Positions 44,864 to 53,134 of a stretch of 64,000 bases of DNA are shown piece by piece; position 1 is the first letter of the stretch; each line of letters opens with the position of its first letter. The stretch is from Methanoculleus bourgensis MS2 (GTDB taxonomy: Archaea; Halobacteriota; Methanomicrobia; Methanomicrobiales; Methanoculleaceae), in contig NC_018227.2 of the NCBI RefSeq assembly GCF_000304355.2, positions 2,480,001 to 2,544,000 of the forward strand, written 5' to 3'. The translations under genes and the position numbers were made by a program. Under the pieces are notes generated by a model. It was given only the letters and a program-made list of their open reading frames with translations. It had not been told where the DNA came from and did not search any database.

Positions 44864-46197
44864 CAGACCACCCACTCCTTCTCCAGGTACCCGGCGAGTT
44901 CGGCCGCATCCCGGGGGCCGACCATCACCTTCCAGCCGGTCGCATCCTCGATCTTCCCGGAGAGGGGAGCGGCGTAACCGGGGATGATGAGCAGCCTGTG
45001 GTCCACCAACTCGGGGGCGCGGAAGTTCCGGAGCGAGTCTGCGACGAGGGTCTCTGTCAGTTTTCCGCCGGCGACGGCCGTAAGGACCGAGAGGCCTTCG
45101 GTGTCCACAACGAAGAGGTAGGAGGGTATCCGGGACGCCTCGAGGTAGCCGAGCAGCGTGAAGTAGGTGAGCGAGAAGTTCACCGTGAGGAGGACCGGGG
45201 CGCCGCGCCCGGGCTCGTTGACCGGGTAGAGCCCGGGCGTTACCTGGATGGGTTTCTGCGGGTCGGTGTAGATGTTCTGCCGCAGGGTGAGCGCCGCTTC
45301 TACGGAGGCAGAAGGGAGCAGGGGGACGACGATGATCCCGGCGTACTTCAGGATCCCTGCCGCAAGGGCTGCATCGGTCTCCCCCAAGGGTGTTGTGTCA
45401 AGGAAGATGGGATAGCCGAGCGCGGGTTCGGTCCGTCCAATGGCGGCCCTCCGGATCTCAGTCGCGGCGGCGATATAGTCCCGGAGCGACCGCGGAGCGG
45501 GATCGAGCATGAGGTCTGAAACTCCGGCATCCGCGCACTCCCGGGCGATCACGGCGAGCCCTGCGGGGTCAGCAGCCCGCACCGCGAGGGGGCAGCCGTA
45601 CCGTTTCGCGAGCGCGACGATATCCTGCCGGTTTTCCTCGGTTGCGGCGTGGACCAGCGGCTGGTAGTGCCCGGTGACCGCGAGAGCAGCCTCATGGGAT
45701 ACGGGGTCGCTAGCGATCAGCACCAGGGGGAGGGCACTCCCGCCCCCGGCCAGCGCCACGGTCTCGGCGAACCGGTCGGGAGATCCGCTCTCGTCTCTGA
45801 CCGCAACCCCGGTCAGGACGAGGTCCATCCCCACCCGGTGGACGACCCTCTCCCGGACCGTCTCTACGATGGAGCGCACCCGCTCCTCCGGCCAGGTGTC
45901 TGAGACCTGCACCATAATCCCGGGCGGGTGGTAGAAGGTCTTCTCATGCCGGAAGAGGACGAACTCCTCCCCGACAGCAACCGACCGCTCGCCCACGCCG
46001 ACCTCGACAAGCCGGACAGGCGGCCGGGTCGCCCCGCCGAGCAGGGCTTTCGTCCCGGAATCGAGGTCAGGACAGGCCTCGACCTCCACCTTCCCGGTGG
46101 CGAGTTTCATCGCGAAGGCAAGGCAGGTGGGATGTCCGCACTTCTTGCAGTTCGTCTTCGGGAGGAGTTTGTAGATGTCAAGCGCCTTCATCGCCAT
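44863..46197 (-). CDS. acsC: Corrinoid iron-sulfur protein large (gamma) subunit
   Basis: 444 residues, the size of bacterial AcsC. The N-terminal [4Fe-4S] module has Cys17, Cys20, Cys25 and Cys42 (TNCKKCGHPTC...ACPDL). Then a TIM-barrel domain and a C-terminal corrinoid-binding domain (SLTYFTLLGYLEASRIPSYL, VDTEGLSVLTAVAGG). It carries the methyl group between the pterin-dependent methyltransferase and acetyl-CoA synthase. Three bases separate it from acsD upstream. The equivalent archaeal name is cdhE. Confidence 0.9.
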   Translation of the reverse strand: MAMKALDIYKLLPKTNCKKCGHPTCLAFAMKLATGKVEVEACPDLDSGTKALLGGATRPPVRLVEVGVGERSVAVGEEFVLFRHEKTFYHPPGIMVQVSDTWPEERVRSIVETVRERVVHRVGMDLVLTGVAVRDESGSPDRFAETVALAGGGSALPLVLIASDPVSHEAALAVTGHYQPLVHAATEENRQDIVALAKRYGCPLAVRAADPAGLAVIARECADAGVSDLMLDPAPRSLRDYIAAATEIRRAAIGRTEPALGYPIFLDTTPLGETDAALAAGILKYAGIIVVPLLPSASVEAALTLRQNIYTDPQKPIQVTPGLYPVNEPGRGAPVLLTVNFSLTYFTLLGYLEASRIPSYLFVVDTEGLSVLTAVAGGKLTETLVADSLRNFRAPELVDHRLLIIPGYAAPLSGKIEDATGWKVMVGPRDAAELAGYLEKEWVV

Positions 46198-46200
46198 GGT

Positions 46201-47112
46201 TCACACCTCCAGGGCCTCATGGAGTTTCTTCACGGACAGAGGATGGCGGACGCAGACAATCGATGCGCCGGCCACGAATGCGGAGTAGGCGGTGTAGAAC
46301 TCCCAGGCGACCGCCATCGCGTCCCGATCCGCCGGTGCGGCCTCCCGCACCTCACGGACCGAGAGGGTATCGGCGGGAGCGCTGATCATCGGCATCGCAA
46401 GGTCCGCATCCCCGGCGAGGCCAGCGAGACGTACCCGCTCCATCACCGAGTAGGAGTACTCAAACCCGTAGCCGAGCGCTCCCGTGTAGGGGTCGATCAC
46501 GATCCGGTCCCTTGGTATGCCGGTCTCGCGGAGGAGGATGTTCAACTGCTTCGCGAGGTTGATGTCGATGGGCGACTGGGCGATCACCGCATGACCGTAG
46601 GCCAGCGCCGCTGCGGCGACGCTCCGGTAGCGGTCGGCCTCCGCGGTCCCGAGGAGGAGCCGCTCACCCTCTCCCGCCTCCCCGCACCGCCTGAAGACCT
46701 CGCTGTCGAGTTCCGGCTCGCTGCTCCCCTCCACGATCAGGGGCCGGGTCGTCGCCGCAAGCACCTGGTCCATCGTCGCGGCAATCTCCCCGAACGCATC
46801 AAACCTCCGCTGCTTCGTGCTCGTGAAGTTCAGCCGCACGAGGTCGGCACCGTAGGTGCGCTCCGCAGCCCGTGCCCACTCGTCAGGGTTGTTTGCGAGG
46901 TCGCCCACATAGTCGCGGACCACGGGCGGCGAGAACCGGGGGTCGTCACAGACCTCAAGCGCCACGAGGAGCTGATCCGGCCTGTTCCCCAGGAACGGGA
47001 GATCCCGCTCACCTCCGATCACGTAGGAGACCTCCCGGGTTCCTCCTTCGGCCCGGGTGGCGCCGAGCCTGACTTCCAGAACCTCCGATCCCGGTTCACT
47101 GCTGTTGGTCAC
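46201..47112 (-). CDS. acsD: Corrinoid iron-sulfur protein small (delta) subunit
   Basis: 303 residues; archaeal CdhD is generally over 400, so this is bacterial AcsD size. Its N-terminus, VLEVRLGATRAEGGTREVSYVIGG, has the bacterial AcsD pattern. The barrel contains VRLNFTSTKQRRFDAFGE and DRIVIDPYTGALGYGFEYSY. It pairs with AcsC to form the corrinoid iron-sulfur protein. The start is a GTG at 47112, 14 bases after the acsB stop. Confidence 0.9.
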   Translation of the reverse strand: MTNSSEPGSEVLEVRLGATRAEGGTREVSYVIGGERDLPFLGNRPDQLLVALEVCDDPRFSPPVVRDYVGDLANNPDEWARAAERTYGADLVRLNFTSTKQRRFDAFGEIAATMDQVLAATTRPLIVEGSSEPELDSEVFRRCGEAGEGERLLLGTAEADRYRSVAAAALAYGHAVIAQSPIDINLAKQLNILLRETGIPRDRIVIDPYTGALGYGFEYSYSVMERVRLAGLAGDADLAMPMISAPADTLSVREVREAAPADRDAMAVAWEFYTAYSAFVAGASIVCVRHPLSVKKLHEALEV

Positions 47113-47126
47113 GCATCATCCCTCCC

Positions 47127-49148
47127 CTAGATCAGCGGCCTCATACCAAGCGCGGGGTGGCCGACACGCTCAAGGTACTCGATCAGGTCTTCGATCGTCA
47201 GTGCCGAGACCTCGTCTGCGATCTTCTCAAAGAGGTCAGGCATCCCCCGCTCAGCGAGTTTCGCCCGCAACCGGTCCCCAAGTTCCTCCTTTAAGGAGGA
47301 CGGCATCCAGACCACCCGCACGATGCCGTTCTCGGCCTGGAGGAACCGGTCGCTTAAGATGTAGTTCTTTGATATGCCGACAAACCCGGGCGTCTGCGCA
47401 CCACCCCCGATCGTCCCGGCGAGCGTTGAAAAAGTCATCCCGAGCGGCGTCTCTCCGGGGAAGTCGCGGCTGACGATCAGGATACCGTTCACCTCAGGGA
47501 CGACGGCCGCGATACACTCGAAACATCCGCAGGCCGTCATAGGGTTCTCAAGCATACTGTAGAGGGAGATCCGGTCGACCTCGCCGCGTGATGCCTTCTT
47601 CACGAACCGGTTCACCCCCAAAAACTCCCCGAGGTCCGCATCGACCACCTCCCCCTTCTCGACCGGCTGGTTCGCCCCGGCAGGTGAGATCTCGTGAGCG
47701 ATCCTGGCGTCGAGCCAGGTGATCGCCCCGCAAAGCGCCGGCCTCTCCGGCGTGATGACGCAGACGTGGTTTGGCGCGAACGTCTGACAGAGGGTGCAGG
47801 AGTAGAAGGTCTCCACGTCCTCGTCCCTCATCCCGGCGATCCGCTCGTCCCGCCGGGCGTAGATCTCCCGCGCCTCCGGAAGCATCTCCCGGACCTTCTT
47901 CCCGTCAGTGACCAGCGTCACCTGAACCGCGTCGACGTGCTCCGGGAACTCCAGCTTGAACTTGTGGGCAAGCAGCGTCCCGATATCCCGGATCCTGACG
48001 CCCTTTGCGACCGCATCCTTCGAGAACCTGACCCAGATGAGGTCTCGCTGGGCGACATGCCAGGACCCCTCGCCGTAGTTGATGAAGGTGTGAATCCGCC
48101 GCTCAAGCACCGGCTCATAATCTGCCTTCATCCTCGCGCCGGCGACGTCCACCAGGATCGCGAGCGGGAGGGCGGCGCCCTCCAGGACATCGTCCACCTC
48201 AGGCCCGACGACGGTGACCGAACCATCCTCAACCTCCTCCCGGGGCCGCATTCGGAGGAGTTCAAAGGCCGGGGTCCGGCCGCCGCCGAACTCCACGTAC
48301 ATCTCTTCCTTGCGGATGCTCTTCCCCTCAAATGCAGGCGAGCAGGCCATAGGTATCGGGATCGCCGTGACCGTGACCCGGATACCCCGGAGATCCATCC
48401 CGATCCGGACGGCGTCGGCGGGGGCGACTGGGACCCAGGCTCCCCCCTCGTAGGTGCCGCCGGCCGCGAGGATGGGTATCCCGAGCACCCGGAGAGCGTC
48501 GACGAACGCAATCTCTTCGTCAGTGAGGCCCGGGAACGCGACCACAAACGCCTTTGCCCGCTCCGCGGCGTACCCGAGCAGGGACTGGACGTCTCCAGGC
48601 TGCACCCCTCCAAACATCATGGCAACCCGGGCGATGATGTCGGCAAAGTGGATGCCGTGAGCGCTCTGCGGCCCGAGCGGCACCAGGCGGTAATCCAGCC
48701 CCAGGCGGACGCCGGCACCGGCGAGAGCCTCCACGACTCCTCCGGCAAGGAACGTGAGCAGGTACTTCTCCTGCATCTCCCGGCAGACGGCCGCCGCAGC
48801 ATCGGGGTTCTCCGGCGTCCCGACGAGGAGACCAAGGCCGGTGACGCTCCCGTCGACCAGGGTGTAGCCGAGCCTCCGGAGGACTGCGTCCGGGATGAAT
48901 CCGGTGTATGGGCTCGCGACACCGCCCCCGGCGGCCATCAGGCACTCGCAGGCGATGAGGAGGTTGTTGCCGGACTGCCTGTACGCCTCCCGCGCCCCGT
49001 CCGCGTCCCGCACGGCAATCCCGGTGACGGCGTAGGTCACGGGAAGAGCGTATGCCGTGTCCGCGTAGGCGAGCCGCCCGGCGAGCGCTCGCATTCTCGC
49101 GTCCAGTGCGGTGCGTCCGCGCTCTATCGCCGCATCAACAGTATCCAT
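47127..49148 (-). CDS. acsB: Acetyl-CoA synthase, full-length bacterial AcsB type
   Basis: 673 residues. It makes acetyl-CoA from CO, the methyl-corrinoid protein and CoA. Archaeal CdhC is only about 470 residues and lacks the N-terminal domain that channels CO from CODH; here that domain is present (residues ~1-240, DTAYALPVTYA, YTGFIPDAVLRR, MMFGGVQPG). A-cluster ligands are Cys451, Cys454, Cys463 and Cys473 for the [4Fe-4S] part and Cys540-Gly-Cys542 for the distal nickel. The intervals (+3, +12, +22, +89, +91) are identical to Moorella AcsB (Cys506 to Cys597). Also conserved: FEGKSIRKEEMYVEFGG and TFSTLAGTIGGGAQTPGF. First gene of the operon, with a TATA box ~35 bases upstream. No CODH subunit gene is nearby. 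Confidence 0.93.
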   Translation of the reverse strand: MDTVDAAIERGRTALDARMRALAGRLAYADTAYALPVTYAVTGIAVRDADGAREAYRQSGNNLLIACECLMAAGGGVASPYTGFIPDAVLRRLGYTLVDGSVTGLGLLVGTPENPDAAAAVCREMQEKYLLTFLAGGVVEALAGAGVRLGLDYRLVPLGPQSAHGIHFADIIARVAMMFGGVQPGDVQSLLGYAAERAKAFVVAFPGLTDEEIAFVDALRVLGIPILAAGGTYEGGAWVPVAPADAVRIGMDLRGIRVTVTAIPIPMACSPAFEGKSIRKEEMYVEFGGGRTPAFELLRMRPREEVEDGSVTVVGPEVDDVLEGAALPLAILVDVAGARMKADYEPVLERRIHTFINYGEGSWHVAQRDLIWVRFSKDAVAKGVRIRDIGTLLAHKFKLEFPEHVDAVQVTLVTDGKKVREMLPEAREIYARRDERIAGMRDEDVETFYSCTLCQTFAPNHVCVITPERPALCGAITWLDARIAHEISPAGANQPVEKGEVVDADLGEFLGVNRFVKKASRGEVDRISLYSMLENPMTACGCFECIAAVVPEVNGILIVSRDFPGETPLGMTFSTLAGTIGGGAQTPGFVGISKNYILSDRFLQAENGIVRVVWMPSSLKEELGDRLRAKLAERGMPDLFEKIADEVSALTIEDLIEYLERVGHPALGMRPLI

Positions 49149-49181
49149 AATGGTACCTTCGGTAGGTGGGATTCATCGCAT

Positions 49182-49193
49182 GGAGTATAAAAT
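49182..49193 (-). promoter_or_regulatory. TATA box of the acs operon
   Basis: The minus strand reads ATATTTTATACT about 35-45 bases before the acsB ATG, the only strong box A here, giving a leader of roughly 10 bases. The divergent spacer to the PAS regulator (49149-49442) also contains GGTAA-AA-TTACC (49351-49362), a possible operator. Confidence 0.55.
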
Positions 49194-49442
49194 ATCACTG
49201 CCAGACGGGGTGGTATGCCGGGTTCAGGTTCAGACCCCGGCCATGAACGGCGCTTGCGTGGTGATGCCATCGCTCTCTTCGACCGCGCAGAGATCCGGCT
49301 GACAATCGTGTTCTCGGGCAGACAGCGCGGGCCCCCAGACTCCTCCGAAAGGTAAAATTACCGACCCTGCCTAATAACCAATAGAGATCTCCTGCCGGGC
49401 ACCGATCCAGGAGAACCCGGCGGATCCCAGAGGACAGCACTC

Positions 49443-50852
49443 ATGAGCGAATATCAGGATAAATTCAGCAAAATCATCGACCTCCTTGAAGACCAAGCGC
49501 CGCAGGGCCTCTCCATCTCCGCAATCGCGCGTGAACTCGGGATGAACCGCGCCACTGTCTCCAAATACCTCGAGATGCTCCAGTCGAGCGGGGACGTGAG
49601 CATGCAGCGATTCGGAAGATCTAAATTGTATACCCCGGCACAGCGGGTTCCGCTCTCGGAACTCTTTGACCGCCTCTCAAACGCGATCGTCATCCTGGAT
49701 GCAGATCTCCATATCCTCATGGTGAACACAAGTTTCATCAAGACCCTCGGCATCCACCGGGAGAGAAACCTCATCGGCGCTTCCCTCTTCGACTTAAACC
49801 TCCGTATATTCTCGGATCCAGCTATCAGGAGGAACATCGAGAGAATCAGGCAGTCCGGGACCTACCTCGCCGAGATGCAGCACATCGAGGACAGCACGAA
49901 CCACATCTACCTCCTCGAGTTCGCCCCGACCGTCTCCCACGTGGGGAAGCCGGGGATCATGGTCAGCCTGCGGGATATCACAGCATGGAAGAACGCTGAA
50001 GCGGCCCTGAAGAACTCCGAGAAGAAGATCCGGACGATCTTCGGGACGGTCCCGAGCGGTATCGTCCTCTTTACGGCCGACGGCACTATCCTCAACGCAA
50101 ACCGTGCTTCCCTGGAGCTCCTCGGCCTGAAGACCTTCCAGGAACTGGTGAGCGGGAACATCTTTGATATCTCCTGCTATAAAGGGAAAGTTCTCGAACT
50201 GATCCGGCAGGGAAAGGTCGCTGAGACGGAACTTGCCTGCGACTTCGACCGGCTGAGGCGTGAGCAGCGGATCCCAAGCACCCGGTCGGGTATCGCCTAC
50301 TTCGACATTGTTTTCACCCCGATCACCCTCGACGGCGGGGGTGTCCCGCACGAGTTTGCCATACTCTTCAAGGATGTCACGACGGAACGGCTGGCACGGA
50401 AGGAACTGGCCTTCAAAGAGACCCGTTACCGGTCGTTCTTCGAGAACACCTGCAACGGTGTCCTGATCTACGAACCGATCAACGATGGAGGCGAATACAT
50501 CTTCAAGGATGTCAACCGTGCAACCGAGAAGATTCTCCAGATGAAGAAGCAGGACCTGATCGGGAGAAAACTCTTTGAGGTCTTCCCCGACCTCCCCGAC
50601 CCCGACGTCCGCGACGCTCTTATCCGCGTTCTGAAGACCGAAAAACCTGAGTTCCTGCTGCCGCTCCAATACCGGAAGGAGGAGGACTCTCCCTGGATCT
50701 GGCATTACATATTCAAACTGCCCTCCGGAGAGATCGCGTCCTTCATGATAGATGTATCGGATGCTGTCCGGAAGGATGCCGGAGCACCGCTCCAGGCATG
50801 TAGCGCGCGTGGGAAACACTCACGGGACAGGGCAGGTTCTAGTCTCTCCTGA
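49443..50852 (+). CDS. HTH plus triple-PAS signalling/transcription protein
   Basis: 469 residues. Residues ~8-62 are an HTH (LSISAIARELGMNRATVSKYLEMLQSSG) ending in a wing (MQRFGRSKLYTPA), followed by three PAS domains (~70-185, ~190-315, ~325-450) with motifs such as VILDADLHILMVN, IVLFTADGTILNANRAS and VLIYEPINDGGEYIFKDVNRA. No kinase or output domain follows; the last ~25 residues are Ser/Arg-rich, and the frame may have shifted near the end. Binding DNA directly, it would act as a one-component sensor of redox or small ligands. It is divergent from the acs operon across a 294-base spacer, making that operon its most likely target. Confidence 0.78.
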   Translation: MSEYQDKFSKIIDLLEDQAPQGLSISAIARELGMNRATVSKYLEMLQSSGDVSMQRFGRSKLYTPAQRVPLSELFDRLSNAIVILDADLHILMVNTSFIKTLGIHRERNLIGASLFDLNLRIFSDPAIRRNIERIRQSGTYLAEMQHIEDSTNHIYLLEFAPTVSHVGKPGIMVSLRDITAWKNAEAALKNSEKKIRTIFGTVPSGIVLFTADGTILNANRASLELLGLKTFQELVSGNIFDISCYKGKVLELIRQGKVAETELACDFDRLRREQRIPSTRSGIAYFDIVFTPITLDGGGVPHEFAILFKDVTTERLARKELAFKETRYRSFFENTCNGVLIYEPINDGGEYIFKDVNRATEKILQMKKQDLIGRKLFEVFPDLPDPDVRDALIRVLKTEKPEFLLPLQYRKEEDSPWIWHYIFKLPSGEIASFMIDVSDAVRKDAGAPLQACSARGKHSRDRAGSSLS

Positions 50853-51535
50853 TGGCGAATCCTCAGGGGTTTTTTCAGAACGCGCATGAGCCGGGAGGCA
50901 GGACTCTTGCCCGATCGTCGTTGTGTTCGTGAGGACACTTATATATGGACTGTTCCCCGAGAGGCAGTAAAAATATGAGAAAGGAATGCCGGTTCCACCC
51001 CTAAACTCCCTTGGAGAGGCTTCCTGCCCGCCCCTCTCCATTCACATGGTATAAATCAAAGGGGTTAACCAACGTTCATCAGATAAAAACCATTCCCTTA
51101 TTGATTAACGTTGCACTGTTCAGGCGCCTTCCCGCCTGTCCGCGCACTCTGCGACACCAAATGTACAAACAGCGCCATATCGGGGCTTCGCTCTGAGATT
51201 AAAGGGATTTGATATGGTTAGAATCCGGGGGAGGCTGCAGTATCGCCCGATATCCTCTCCAGCCGTCCGGGATATTGTTCAACAATAAACGATACCTATA
51301 TTTGCAGATACGATTACTATTCCAATTGTGGACTATTAGTCCACGCTCGAAGGATCGGAAGAGAGACCTTGATGGGGTAGGACGGCTGTGGTCCGCCACA
51401 CCACAGATAAGCGGAACTGGATGTGCGGGCCCCAGCTACCGTACCAGTGTCTTCGTGTGCGCTGGTAACGTATCAAGATTTGGGTAGGTATACCCCTGGA
51501 TAGGTAACTCTGCCGATCATCAGGAGATCAGTAGC
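50853..51535. other. Spacer upstream of adf, no gene
   Basis: A T-rich stop GGGGTTTTTTC occurs at 50868-50877. A CAACGTT...AACGTTG inverted repeat spans about 51071-51117, and TATA-like CCTATATTTGC lies near 51296. The adf promoter cannot be fixed with confidence; the leader may exceed 200 bases. Confidence 0.4.
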
Positions 51536-52528
51536 ATGAAGACACAAATCGGTTATTTTGCATCCCTGGAGCAGTACCGCCCCATGGATGCACTCGAACA
51601 GACAATCAGAGCAGAGAAGGTCGGTTTCGACTCGGTCTGGGCGGACGACCACTTCCACCCCTGGTACCACGACAACGCGCAGTCGGCGCAGGCCTGGGCC
51701 TGGATGGGCGCGGCGCTCCAGGCTACCAAGAAGGTGTTCATCTCGACCTGCATCACCTGCCCGATCATAAGGTACAACCCTGCAATCGTGGCACAGACGT
51801 TTGCCACCCTCCGGCAGATGTACCCCGGGCGGGTCGGTGTTGCCGTGGGCGCCGGCGAGGCGATGAACGAGGTCCCGGTGACCGGCGAGTGGCCGAGTGT
51901 TCCGGTGCGCCAGGACATGACCGTCGAAGCGGTCAAGGTCATGCGGATGCTCTGGGAGAGCGATAAGCCAGTTACATTCAAGGGCGACTACTTCACTCTT
52001 GACAAGGCGTTCATGTACACCAAACCCGATGACGAGGTTCCACTCTACTTCAGTGGCATGGGGCCCAAGGGTGCAAAGCTTGCCGGCATGTACGGCGACC
52101 ACCTCATGACCGTTGCAGCCGCTCCGTCGACCCTCAAGAACGTCACCATCCCCAAGTTTGAGGAAGGCGCCCGTGAGGCAGGGAAGGACCCGAGCAAGAT
52201 GGAGCACGCCATGCTCATCTGGTACTCAGTCGACCCCGACTACAACAAGGCGGTCGAGGGCAACCGGTTCTGGGCAGGATGCCTCGTCCCCTCGATGTTT
52301 AAGTACAAGGTCTACGACCCGAAGGAGGTTCAACTCCACGCAAACCTCGTCCACTGTGACACCATCAAGGAGAACTACATGTGTGCCACAGACGCTGAAG
52401 AGATGATCAAGGAGATCGAGCGCTTCAAGGAAGCGGGTATCAACCACTTCTGCCTCGGAAACTCCAGCCCCGACGTAAACTTCGGCATCGATATCTTCAA
52501 GGAGGTTATCCCGGCCGTCAGGGACTGA
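51536..52528 (+). CDS. adf: F420-dependent secondary alcohol dehydrogenase
   Basis: 330 residues, the length of Adf from Methanoculleus. It oxidises secondary alcohols such as 2-propanol to ketones while reducing coenzyme F420, giving electrons for methane formation from CO2. The luciferase-like barrel shows His39 and Trp43 (DDHFHPW), the non-prolyl cis-peptide pair Cys72-Ile73 (STCITCPI), Glu108 (GAGEAM), Trp229 (LIWYSVD) and Cys249 (WAGCLVP), all at the positions known for the crystal structure. These separate it from the related methylene-tetrahydromethanopterin reductase Mer. ATG with a GGAGATC ribosome site. A cupin gene follows 42 bases later. Confidence 0.92.
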   Translation: MKTQIGYFASLEQYRPMDALEQTIRAEKVGFDSVWADDHFHPWYHDNAQSAQAWAWMGAALQATKKVFISTCITCPIIRYNPAIVAQTFATLRQMYPGRVGVAVGAGEAMNEVPVTGEWPSVPVRQDMTVEAVKVMRMLWESDKPVTFKGDYFTLDKAFMYTKPDDEVPLYFSGMGPKGAKLAGMYGDHLMTVAAAPSTLKNVTIPKFEEGAREAGKDPSKMEHAMLIWYSVDPDYNKAVEGNRFWAGCLVPSMFKYKVYDPKEVQLHANLVHCDTIKENYMCATDAEEMIKEIERFKEAGINHFCLGNSSPDVNFGIDIFKEVIPAVRD

Positions 52529-52570
52529 ACCGGGATATCCCGGGACGTCCCCTTTTCAGCGGGAGATACA

Positions 52571-52960
52571 ATGGAAGACCGAAACATCGCCCGGCTTATC
52601 GAAGAGGGTGTCGTCTTCTCTCCAGCACAGGGAGCGGGCAGGCTTCCGCCGTGGTACTCGAACCCCGGATGGACTGGTGTCGCCCTGGCAGACCTGGCGT
52701 CTGGGGCAGACACTAAGGATGCGTTCTCTTCCCACCTCGTCAGGGTGCAGAAGGGCTGTGAGGTTTCAAGCCATCTCCACGAGAGCCAGTGGGAGTGGAA
52801 CGTCATCCTCGACGGGCACGGGAGGATCCTTCTTGACGGGAGGGAGGTTTCCTTCAAACCTGGAGATACCTTTACCACGCCGCCGGGCGTCCGCCACGCC
52901 GTCGTTGCCGATGAGGGGGAAGTCGCCCTGCTGGCAGTCTTTGTCCCCGGTCCAAAGTGA
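52571..52960 (+). CDS. Cupin domain protein
   Basis: 129 residues, a single double-stranded beta-helix. Metal-site motif 1 reads CEVSSHLHESQWEWNVILDG with two His and one Glu, and motif 2 FKPGDTFTTPPGVRHAVV with the last His. Small cupins of this sort bind Fe, Mn or Zn and may be enzymes or sensors; no reaction can be assigned. It lies 42 bases after adf on the same strand and is probably co-transcribed, so a role in alcohol metabolism or metal handling for it is conceivable. Confidence 0.75.
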   Translation: MEDRNIARLIEEGVVFSPAQGAGRLPPWYSNPGWTGVALADLASGADTKDAFSSHLVRVQKGCEVSSHLHESQWEWNVILDGHGRILLDGREVSFKPGDTFTTPPGVRHAVVADEGEVALLAVFVPGPK

Positions 52961-53134
52961 CGGCCGGGGAAAACAGCCTCATTCTTCCCGATACCGCAGC
53001 TCCGCGCCCGGAATATCCGGGTGCGGGGCCTCCTCTCCCGTTATCGTACACCTCAACGCCAAAGAGCCGGATACTCCACCTGCCGGCCGATGGAGTGAAC
53101 CCGGGCTTGCCCCTGACGGCGGCCGGGAGCACCA

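Noticed and set aside
47127-49148. Possibility that AcsB is the short archaeal CdhC with an over-long start
   Set aside because: The N-terminal 240 residues align with the bacterial AcsB N-terminal domain and the only good TATA box fits the long form.
51536-52528. Assignment as methylene-tetrahydromethanopterin reductase (Mer)
   Set aside because: Same fold, but the diagnostic residue set and length match the secondary alcohol dehydrogenase Adf.
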